Assembly (NCBI GenBank): GCA_017853885.1 | Contig: JAFMIR010000018.1 | Location: forward strand, 1 to 64,000 | Origin: Prosthecobacter sp. | GTDB taxonomy: Bacteria > Verrucomicrobiota > Verrucomicrobiia > Verrucomicrobiales > Verrucomicrobiaceae | Direction: 5' to 3' | Length of the DNA stretch: 64,000 bases | Part shown: piece after piece, positions 35,982-42,977 of the stretch | Layout: each line of letters opens with the position of its first letter | Position numbering within the stretch: position 1 is the first letter of the stretch | The notes under the pieces: generated by a model | Database searches by the model: none | What the model was told of the DNA's origin: nothing | Seen by the model: only the letters and a program-made list of their open reading frames with translations | Translations under genes and position numbers: made by a program

Positions 35982-36586
35982 CGCGGCTTGAAGCTCCCGC
36001 CACCTGCCAACTGAGAACGCATGGCTGGATCATCCACTGCTTGATCCACAGCATCCTGCAGGGCTCGCGAGGTCAGTTGCTGCAAAATAGGAAGTGGTGA
36101 TCCCGATCCCGGGCGATAGGCAGCACTCTGACGCTCTGCGAAATACACTCTGGAGAACAGCACGCGCCCACTGCCCACCTCGACAACATTCATTCGAATT
36201 TCCGCTGAAGCGTATGGGCGCACCAAAAGTTCAGCATGAAGGCCGATCACATCACCCGTAACAAGAAAGCGGGCCTTGTCAGCAGTGGCCAGCATGCCGC
36301 GATGTTCCAAGGCATGAGCAAAAGCGTTTGCGACGACAGTTTCGATCGGAATCTTGGTGTTGAGATGCTCAATCGGAACACCAACTGGTAGTTTCACTGT
36401 CCCTAGATAGCTTGAGTTTAAGCCGCGTTTATTGGCGAAAGCACCAACACTGAATTCAGGAGCTCCACGCGACACACCACCAGCAGGCGGAACATAATCG
36501 AGCGTGATCGAAGAATCAGTTGCGCAAGAGGAAAGAAAGACTGCTGCAGCAAATGTGCACAAAAGGGAAAAGCAACGAGAGTGCAT
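35960..36586 (-). CDS. Outer-membrane lipoprotein of unknown function
   Basis: 208 aa from ATG 36586 (MHSRCFSLLC). Lipobox LSSC at residues 18-21. The mature part has a repeated pattern of short strands with RFLVTGDVIGLHAELLV and EIRMNVVEVGSGRVLFSRVY, which reminds me of YajG-like or other lipoproteins that combine a beta domain with a C-terminal helix; this is only a resemblance. The stop lies 22 bases inside the convergent PhoR-like gene. The frame could extend upstream to 36712 across the inverted repeat region. Confidence 0.65.
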   Translation of the reverse strand: MHSRCFSLLCTFAAAVFLSSCATDSSITLDYVPPAGGVSRGAPEFSVGAFANKRGLNSSYLGTVKLPVGVPIEHLNTKIPIETVVANAFAHALEHRGMLATADKARFLVTGDVIGLHAELLVRPYASAEIRMNVVEVGSGRVLFSRVYFAERQSAAYRPGSGSPLPILQQLTSRALQDAVDQAVDDPAMRSQLAGGGSFKPRYTPGML

Positions 36587-36675
36587 GGTTAGGGAAAGCA
36601 TATGTGTTCTATCAGGCTGAATCAATGGACGAAGTTGATGCAGCTTCATTCGCATTTCTCTTGAAATAAAAACAA

Positions 36676-36740
36676 CCCTGCCGGATTCGGTCCTCAGGAA
36701 AAAAACCCCCAAAACCTGAAGCCAAATATACCCGGCAGGG
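36676..36740. repeat. 9-bp perfect inverted repeat between divergent genes
   Basis: ccctgccgg (36676-36684) and ccggcaggg (36732-36740) are perfect inverted copies 47 bases apart, with a smaller tcagg/cctga pair inside (36694-36698 and 36715-36719). On the plus strand the right arm carries an AGGG eight bases before the ATG at 36749. On the minus strand it precedes the lipoprotein start by about 90 bases and is followed by a T-rich stretch. Confidence 0.5.
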
Positions 36741-36748
36741 CTGATTTA

Positions 36749-37549
36749 ATGGTTATATTCAAAAATCACCTTCCCATGCAATATGAAAAACTTTCTTTCC
36801 GAAAAAAAACTGGAGACTACCTCGCATGGGTCCTGTTTTTTGTCGCTTCATACCCTTCAGAAGGAAGCGCCCAGCTGGGCAGTTGCGTTCGGCAAGTCCT
36901 AGTGAGCCAGGCTGCGGACTGGAAATCGCAAACAGCAAGCTTGCAGTGCTATCAGCGTCTGTCGGTACACTCTCCTTGGCAGCCAGCGTTCGCTAGGCCC
37001 ATGCCTGTGCTCTTGGGGAAAAAAGGTTTGGCTTGGGGGCAAGGTGTCTTTCATACCCCAGCAAGCGGCATTCCTGCCAAACTCGAAAAAGACCTAAAGT
37101 CGCCTGCGGGCATTTTTTCTCTGGGAAGTCTCTTCGGATATGCGGCCACCCCACCCTCCGGAGTCCACTGGCCTTACATCCAAGTGGGGGCTTGGGATGC
37201 GTATGTGGACGATTCATCCCTTCCCTTTTACAACCAGCATGTGCGCATCGATCCCCGCCAAGGCATTCCTCCATGGTTTGAGAAGCAGCGCATGCGCCTA
37301 GGGGACGCAGCCTATCGATGGATGTTGGAGATTCGTCACAACCAGCAGCCCCCTCTACCCGGCTATGGCAGCGCGATTTTTTTCCATGTGCGCCGAGGAC
37401 CTGACAAGCCCACGGCGGGATGCACTACGCTAGCAGAAGAAGACCTCGTTCGTCTTTTGCGATGGCTCGATCCTAAGGCGGCCCCGCACTATGTGCTGCT
37501 GCCAAAAGACGAATACAGTGCCTTACGTGGCATATGGGACCTACCCTGA
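36749..37549 (+). CDS. L,D-transpeptidase-family protein (YkuD domain)
   Basis: 266 aa. Residues about 20-42 are a signal peptide (YLAWVLFFVASYPSEGSAQ). The catalytic part is YkuD-like near the C-terminus: FFHVRRGPDKPTAGCTTL, with His213 and catalytic Cys225. It probably cross-links or modifies peptidoglycan in the periplasm. Start: ATG 36749 has an AGGG eight bases upstream, placed within an inverted repeat; ATG 36776 is an alternative. A second YkuD protein is at 47898. Confidence 0.8.
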   Translation: MVIFKNHLPMQYEKLSFRKKTGDYLAWVLFFVASYPSEGSAQLGSCVRQVLVSQAADWKSQTASLQCYQRLSVHSPWQPAFARPMPVLLGKKGLAWGQGVFHTPASGIPAKLEKDLKSPAGIFSLGSLFGYAATPPSGVHWPYIQVGAWDAYVDDSSLPFYNQHVRIDPRQGIPPWFEKQRMRLGDAAYRWMLEIRHNQQPPLPGYGSAIFFHVRRGPDKPTAGCTTLAEEDLVRLLRWLDPKAAPHYVLLPKDEYSALRGIWDLP

Positions 37550-37597
37550 CAGTTTCCCCTCGACATTCATGGGAACGACGTGGACGATTTACATGCC

Positions 37598-38545
37598 ATG
37601 AGCTTTCTTATTCGCACGCCGCTCGCCGCTTTCCTTCTTGTCCTTTCATTCCCATTCGCCCAGGCTCAAGATGCTGGTAAGACAGATATCGATCCAGCCA
37701 GCATGGCCAAAGAGGTCTTACAGAAGCTCTTTGCGCCATCAAACTCCGCTGAAGAACTCACCGTGTTGGCCAAAGAGGCAAACAAGCTGGGCGTCCCGCG
37801 ACAGCAGATCATTGAGGCAAAACTCGTCTGGGGTCTCCGCAAGCAGGACACCGATTACTTGATCAAGCTGCTGCCGGAAGTCGAGGTGCTCGCCTCCAAC
37901 TTCGACCCTAGTCAGGCAGCAGTAATGCCAAACGCAGAAGCGATAAGTTCTTTTGTATCCTACATTCGAGCATTGAGGGCCCAAGAGCATCAGGATGTCG
38001 AGGGTTTTAAAAAGCACATTTTGGAGGCCATTTGGCTACAGCCCGGGCAAGCAAACGTGTTTATTCAATCCATCGAAAAGAATCGGCGAGAGGCAAAAAT
38101 GCATGCTATTAGCGTCGACTTAAAAACACCCTTAACCGACTCGATGGGCGAAGCCACAACACTCGGCGACCTCGTTGCAGGTAAGAAAGCCATACTGATC
38201 GACTTTTGGGCTTCCTGGTGTGGGCCCTGCATGCAACTGATGCCCTCGTTGAAGAAAAAAACTGTCATGCTGACAGCTCATGGTGTCGTCGTGGCCGCGA
38301 TGAACAAAGACGATGAAAACGCTCTCAGCATCGCCGAGCGCATCCGCAAAGAGCAGGATATGAAAATCCCATGGCTCATCGAGCCCGCCGAGCGCCCCTT
38401 CACGAAGCAGTTCGAAATTGACAGCATTCCCCGCATGATTCTTCTAAGCCCCAGTGGAAAAGTACTCTTCAACGGGCACCCGGAAGATCCTAAGCTATGG
38501 GATGCTCTGAAGAAGTTGGATTCCAGTATTGAGGCACCACATTGA
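37598..38545 (+). CDS. Exported thioredoxin-fold protein (TlpA/ResA-like)
   Basis: 315 aa from ATG 37598. Signal peptide to about residue 24 (FPFAQAQ). Residues 30-170 are helical and unlike known domains. Residues about 172-312 are a TlpA-like thioredoxin domain with WCGPC at 207-211 in FWASWCGPCM, and a cis-proline region IPRMILLSPSGKV. It is likely a periplasmic thiol-disulfide oxidoreductase. The helical extension may hold a partner. Convergent with the histidine phosphatase. Confidence 0.85.
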   Translation: MSFLIRTPLAAFLLVLSFPFAQAQDAGKTDIDPASMAKEVLQKLFAPSNSAEELTVLAKEANKLGVPRQQIIEAKLVWGLRKQDTDYLIKLLPEVEVLASNFDPSQAAVMPNAEAISSFVSYIRALRAQEHQDVEGFKKHILEAIWLQPGQANVFIQSIEKNRREAKMHAISVDLKTPLTDSMGEATTLGDLVAGKKAILIDFWASWCGPCMQLMPSLKKKTVMLTAHGVVVAAMNKDDENALSIAERIRKEQDMKIPWLIEPAERPFTKQFEIDSIPRMILLSPSGKVLFNGHPEDPKLWDALKKLDSSIEAPH

Positions 38546-38575
38546 ACTGGCACAGCGCCGGACTTGCGTCGTCGT

Positions 38576-39244
38576 TTACAACGGTGGTTGGAAGTTTAGC
38601 AATTCGATTTCGATGGCGTGCTTTTTTTCAGGCTGCACTTCGACAACGGAAATGGAACCGTATTCAATATTGAAGTGTGCCATTTGCATGAGAGGCATTC
38701 CGAGCAGCAGAGCTAGCATCACTCGAATGATGCCGCCATGACAGAAAATCGCCACACTTTGGTGAGCATGTGCTGACAGAATCACCGAGGCACACCTTCC
38801 AACACGGCTCTGGATTTCTGTCACAGGTTCACCGCCTGGAATGCCATCATTCCCGATGATTTCTAGCCAATCGAATGCACTCACACCGAAAATGGACTGA
38901 ACTTGGTCCCATCGGTGACCTGTCCAATCGCCAAAATCCACCTCGCGTAGGCCTTCAAGATAGCTGGGATCCATGCCTCGTGCGGATGCAGTGGGAGCAA
39001 GCGTTTGGCGTACTCGCTGCATTGGACTAGCATAGATGGCGTCGATAGGTGTATCTTCAAGCCAAGTAGCCACAGCTTTTGCTTGTAGTAGCCCGCGCGG
39101 CGATAGCTCCATGTCAATGCGCGAACCTCCGAAGACCTTGTGATATCGCTCCTCTACCTCACCATGACGGATCAGGTAAAGCTGGGTGGGGTGGTTCGGT
39201 AGATGCAGTTTCACAGAGATGGTGCCTTCATGCCTCGAAGGCAC
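38576..39244 (-). CDS. Histidine phosphatase (phosphoglycerate-mutase superfamily)
   Basis: 222 aa. The catalytic motif is YLIRHGEVE (RHG with the phosphorylated His), with ASPMQRVRQT, a second acid region LREVDFGDWTG and the late His in CHGGIIRVML. It is closest in appearance to alpha-ribazole phosphatase and small broad-range phosphatases, so a role in cobalamin lower-ligand synthesis is possible but unproven. The start is GTG 39244, with GTG 39214 also possible. Confidence 0.86.
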   Translation of the reverse strand: MPSRHEGTISVKLHLPNHPTQLYLIRHGEVEERYHKVFGGSRIDMELSPRGLLQAKAVATWLEDTPIDAIYASPMQRVRQTLAPTASARGMDPSYLEGLREVDFGDWTGHRWDQVQSIFGVSAFDWLEIIGNDGIPGGEPVTEIQSRVGRCASVILSAHAHQSVAIFCHGGIIRVMLALLLGMPLMQMAHFNIEYGSISVVEVQPEKKHAIEIELLNFQPPL

Positions 39245-39256
39245 TAAAACGCCACC

Positions 39257-39288
39257 AAAAAAGTCTGCACATTATATGCACAGACTTT
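39257..39288 (-). terminator. Rho-independent terminator of phoH
   Basis: On the minus strand, aaagtctg (complement of 39281-39288) and cagacttt (complement of 39260-39267) form an 8-bp stem around an AT-rich loop, followed by a run of six T (39257-39262). It lies nine bases past the phoH stop, between phoH and the histidine phosphatase start. Confidence 0.65.
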
Positions 39289-39296
39289 GAGTATTT

Positions 39297-40262
39297 TCAT
39301 GCCGGAACGGAGCGTGCAGCGTGGTAGGCCTCGATGATCCGTTGCACGACAGGGAGACGAACAATGTCCTTTGGCAGAAACTGGATAAATTGAACCCCTT
39401 CAACCGCTTGAAGCACTTCGACAGCCTCACGCAGTCCAGAGCGAACACTCCGGCGCAGATCGACTTGGGAAGGATCACCCGTGATGACGCATCGAGAACC
39501 TTCGCCGAGGCGGGTGAGAAACATCAGCATCTGTTCGGTGGTGGTATTCTGAGCTTCATCGAGGATGATGAAGGCATTTTTGAGGGTGCGACCGCGCATG
39601 TAAGCCAGGGGCGCAATCTCGATGGCTCCGCGTTCAATCAGTCGCTCAGCATCGTCCGGCTCCAGCATATCGTATAGGGCATCGTAAAGGGGACGAAGGT
39701 ACGGAAAAATCTTTTCCTTCAGATCACCCGGAAGAAAACCGAGTGCCTCGCCCGCTTCGACTGCAGGCCTAGTGAGAACAAGACGCTGAACTACTTTTTC
39801 GCGCAGCAGGTGCAGACCTTGTGCCATAGCGAGATATGTTTTTCCAGTTCCGGCGGGGCCAAGACCAAACACGACCTCACTCTGACGCATTGCCTGCACA
39901 TAAGCGATCTGACCGCGAGTCTTGGCAAGAACAGGCGGTTTTTTTCCGGTAGAGAGCAGTTTGAGTTGCAAAATGGCATCTGCCGGTGAGTCGCCCAATT
40001 CACGCTGCACACTTTCTGTCACAAGACGAATCATGGCAGGGGTAATATCCCCCCCCTGCCTGCGAACCCTTTCTAGTTGAACAAATACGTCTCTCGCTTG
40101 GGAGATGTGATGATCGGTTTCCCCATCGATTTTCACCCATGCCTCACGAGAGGTAAGTTGCACATTCAAAGCTTCACCAATAGCTCGAAGACTGGCAGAC
40201 TCGTTGCCGATGAGTTTTTGGAGGAACTGTGGTGTTTCGAAGGTGATAGTGACAGTTGGCAT
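39297..40262 (-). CDS. phoH: PhoH-family ATPase
   Basis: 321 aa from ATG 40262 (MPTVTITFETPQ); the upstream 17 codons are not conserved. An N-terminal KH-like region is followed by the ATPase with Walker A GPAGTGKT (135-142) and Walker B FIILDEAQN (231-239), TRPAVEAGEALGFLPGD and ITGDPSQVDLR. PhoH proteins bind and hydrolyse ATP and are linked with RNA metabolism; ybeY often follows, but not here. A terminator follows the stop. Confidence 0.94.
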   Translation of the reverse strand: MPTVTITFETPQFLQKLIGNESASLRAIGEALNVQLTSREAWVKIDGETDHHISQARDVFVQLERVRRQGGDITPAMIRLVTESVQRELGDSPADAILQLKLLSTGKKPPVLAKTRGQIAYVQAMRQSEVVFGLGPAGTGKTYLAMAQGLHLLREKVVQRLVLTRPAVEAGEALGFLPGDLKEKIFPYLRPLYDALYDMLEPDDAERLIERGAIEIAPLAYMRGRTLKNAFIILDEAQNTTTEQMLMFLTRLGEGSRCVITGDPSQVDLRRSVRSGLREAVEVLQAVEGVQFIQFLPKDIVRLPVVQRIIEAYHAARSVPA

Positions 40263-40413
40263 GAACAGGTGAAAGGAGCGTAAAAGAAGACAATTAGAAA
40301 AGGAATACACCATCGCCGCAAGTCATGAGCGGTTTAGCGGGGTGGGACAAAATACTGCTCCTGCTATCAGGATTCAATGTCATGGGGATCAAATCGATCT
40401 TCCCTGCCCTTTC

Positions 40414-41895
40414 TTATGCGATCCATGGCTTGATAATTTTACCAGACACATCAGTCAGCCGGAAATCGCGACCTTGAAAGCGGTGAGTAAGACGCAGGTG
40501 ATCGAAGCCGAACTGATGAAGTAGCGTGGCGTGGAAGTCGTGCAGATCTACGGGGTCTTTGGTGATGCTCCAGCCAATCTCATCAGTCTCCCCGTAAATC
40601 TGCCCCCCCTTCAATCCACCACCTGCTGCAAGCATGGTGAATGCAAAGGGATGATGGTCTCGACCTGTCGCGTTTGGATTGCCGCCGCGGTTTTCCCCGA
40701 GTGGTGTGCGACCAAATTCACTGCCCCACACGATCATCGTGTCATCAAGCATTCCGCGCTGCTTTAAATCGCGGATCAACGCGGCAATGGGTTGATCGGC
40801 CATGCCGGCATTATAGCTGAGTTCGTCGTTCAAATTGCTGTGATGGTCCCAGCTCGCGTGCATGATGCTGACAAAACGCACACCACGTTCGACGAGCCTT
40901 CGGGCTAGCAGGCAGTTCGTTGCAAAGGATTTGTACTGCCCGGGACCGCCTCCGCGGGAGGCTTTGATCGGTGGGTCATGCCGGTTGACGCCATACATCT
41001 CGAGCGTTTTGGCATCTTCGCCTTTTAGGTCGATCAATTCGGGCGCCGATGCCTGCATGCGAAACGCCAGCTCATAAGCGGCGATGCGGCTGACTATCTC
41101 CGGATCACGAACTTGATCATGTCGGCTCTGATTCAGCTCCATCAGCGTGTCGAGCCCCTTACGCTGGAGGCTCATTGGGATACCCGGCGGGTTCTTGAGA
41201 TTGAGAACCGGTTCGCCTTGATTGCGAAAGAGCACTCCAGCGTAGGTGCTTGGTAGAAAACCACTCTGCCATAGTGAGGCGCCGCCGCTGGTGCCTCGCC
41301 CGCTGGTGAGCACGACATAACCGGGAAGGTTTCGAGACATGCTGCCGAGGCCATAATTGAGCCACGAGCCAATGGTAGGTAGGCCAAATTGAGGCCGACC
41401 ACAGTGTAGCACCAACTGGCCGGGGTGGTGATTGAATTGATCTGTATGCAGACTGCGGATCATGAGCCAGTCATCAGCCTGCTTGCTCATGTGTGGCAGC
41501 AATTCACTGAAGTCCATACCGCACTGACCGTATTTGGCAAATCGACGAGGGCTACCCATGAGCTTCGCAGTCTCTTTTCGAATGAAAGCAAAGCGCACAT
41601 TTTTTGTCATACTCTCCGGCAGGCTTTGACCGTTCAATTCGTTGAGCTTTGGCTTCGGATCGAATAGATCCATCTGGCTCGGCCCTCCTTCGAAAAAGAT
41701 GAAAATGCAGTTTTTCGCTTTGGCAGGAAAATGCGGGGGTTTGGGTAACAGAGGATCAGCTCCAGCGACGGTTTCTGCGCTCAAAACACCCTCTTGGGCA
41801 AGCAAGGAACCGAGAGCAAGCGCCCCCAACCCGCTGGACGACGTCGTAAAAAACTCACGGCGTGTTTGCTGAATCTGGCTCAGAACAGGATGCAT
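40414..41895 (-). CDS. DUF1501 secreted protein
   Basis: 493 aa with a Tat-like leader (QQTRREFFTTSSSGLGALAL). DUF1501 motifs: FIFFEGGPSQMDLFDPK, HASWDHH, WGSEFGRTPLGENRGGNP and GRDHHPFAFTM. It is longer than the one at 9867 by an insertion of about 50 residues in the middle. No DUF1549/1553 partner is adjacent, so it is an orphan of the usual pair. The function of the family is not known. Confidence 0.88.
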   Translation of the reverse strand: MHPVLSQIQQTRREFFTTSSSGLGALALGSLLAQEGVLSAETVAGADPLLPKPPHFPAKAKNCIFIFFEGGPSQMDLFDPKPKLNELNGQSLPESMTKNVRFAFIRKETAKLMGSPRRFAKYGQCGMDFSELLPHMSKQADDWLMIRSLHTDQFNHHPGQLVLHCGRPQFGLPTIGSWLNYGLGSMSRNLPGYVVLTSGRGTSGGASLWQSGFLPSTYAGVLFRNQGEPVLNLKNPPGIPMSLQRKGLDTLMELNQSRHDQVRDPEIVSRIAAYELAFRMQASAPELIDLKGEDAKTLEMYGVNRHDPPIKASRGGGPGQYKSFATNCLLARRLVERGVRFVSIMHASWDHHSNLNDELSYNAGMADQPIAALIRDLKQRGMLDDTMIVWGSEFGRTPLGENRGGNPNATGRDHHPFAFTMLAAGGGLKGGQIYGETDEIGWSITKDPVDLHDFHATLLHQFGFDHLRLTHRFQGRDFRLTDVSGKIIKPWIA

Positions 41896-42054
41896 CCCAC
41901 AGAAACGCGCTTCGAACCAAAACTTTGCGCCCTAGCTCGTGTAGGCTGATCATTAGGCTTTCAACAGGCAAAATCCTTTTGCAGCACTGGCAGCTGCGCA
42001 GCATACTGAATGGCCTTAATTTTCGACCGATACCTTTCAAACCTCACGTTGCCC

Positions 42055-42360
42055 ATGCCAACTTACGACTACGAATGCCAGACCTGTGGCCATCAATTTG
42101 AGGCCAAGCAATCCATGAAGGACCCGCACCTAACTGACTGCCCTATTGAGAGCTGCACGGGTCCGGTGAAGCGCAAAATAGGGGTTGGCGCGGGCTTCAT
42201 CTTTAAGGGCACAGGTTTCTATATCACCGACTACCGCAGCGACTCCTATAAGGCCGCTGCTAAAAAGGATTCCGAGGGTTCCTCATCATCCGGTGGCACC
42301 TCATCAAACACCCCTGCGCCATCCACACCCGCTGCGGCGGCCTCAACGGCCGCAGCCTAA
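42055..42360 (+). CDS. FmdB-family zinc-ribbon regulatory protein
   Basis: 101 aa from ATG 42055 (MPTYDYECQTCG). Zinc-ribbon cysteines: C8 and C11, then C29 and C34 in CPIESC. It is a putative regulator or metal-binding protein; FmdB was named for formamidase regulation. The C-terminal 35 residues are a Ser/Ala/Pro-rich tail (SSSSGGTSSNTPAPSTPAA), likely disordered. It precedes the next two coupled genes by 41 bases. The frame is open to 42010. Confidence 0.88.
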   Translation: MPTYDYECQTCGHQFEAKQSMKDPHLTDCPIESCTGPVKRKIGVGAGFIFKGTGFYITDYRSDSYKAAAKKDSEGSSSSGGTSSNTPAPSTPAAAASTAAA

Positions 42361-42401
42361 CACCGGGCAGCACTTTTTTTCTGAAAACACCTGCCGCTGT
42401 C

Positions 42402-42977
42402 GTGAAACGTCCTCTCATCCAAACGCTGCGGCTGCTTGTCCTTAGTGGTCTTGGCGGTGCTGCATGGGTAGCCCACAGACCCGAAATTCTTTCTTTTATC
42501 ACGCCCTTGGTCCAGAAGGGCAAAGAATTCGATTTGCTCGATGACCTGCGCCAAGCCTCGATAAAACGTGCTTCCCTCATTGAAATTCATGAACCGGATT
42601 TGAACCGTTACCTCTCTGCTACGTTGCCGGCTAGGCTCGGTAGCAAGCTGGAGAAATGGGTGCGCCTTACCGATATGCGTGTAGATCTCGAGCCAGGCAA
42701 AGCGCATGTCATTCTCGTATGGGAGCTGTTCGGCTACCGCCGCACTGCCAGCGTGGATCTGGTCATTCAACGCGTGGGAGAGCATTTTCATGTCGAGATG
42801 CTTGGCGGCTCTCTGGGCCACCTTCGCCTCCCCCGTGGTATGATGCGGCCGCTGGAGCCCGCTCTCGGAACCGTAGCCGAAGCCCTTGATCCTGAGATTC
42901 GCGCCCTGTTTCAGATGACCCAAATCACCTTGGCGAAAGACAAGCTTGTGCTCGATTCACGCTTCACCTCCACATGA
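42402..42977 (+). CDS. Protein of unknown function, 191 aa, membrane-anchored
   Basis: Starts with GTG at 42402. One hydrophobic segment lies near residues 5-25. The rest is a mixed alpha/beta domain (IEIHEPDLNRYLSATLPAR, then LVWELFGYRRTASVDLVIQR). It gives an impression of a lipid-binding or LmeA/YpmS-like beta domain, but that is not proven. The stop overlaps the start of the next gene (ATGA), so the two are probably co-translated. No database family is recognised by eye. Confidence 0.6.
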   Translation: MKRPLIQTLRLLVLSGLGGAAWVAHRPEILSFITPLVQKGKEFDLLDDLRQASIKRASLIEIHEPDLNRYLSATLPARLGSKLEKWVRLTDMRVDLEPGKAHVILVWELFGYRRTASVDLVIQRVGEHFHVEMLGGSLGHLRLPRGMMRPLEPALGTVAEALDPEIRALFQMTQITLAKDKLVLDSRFTST

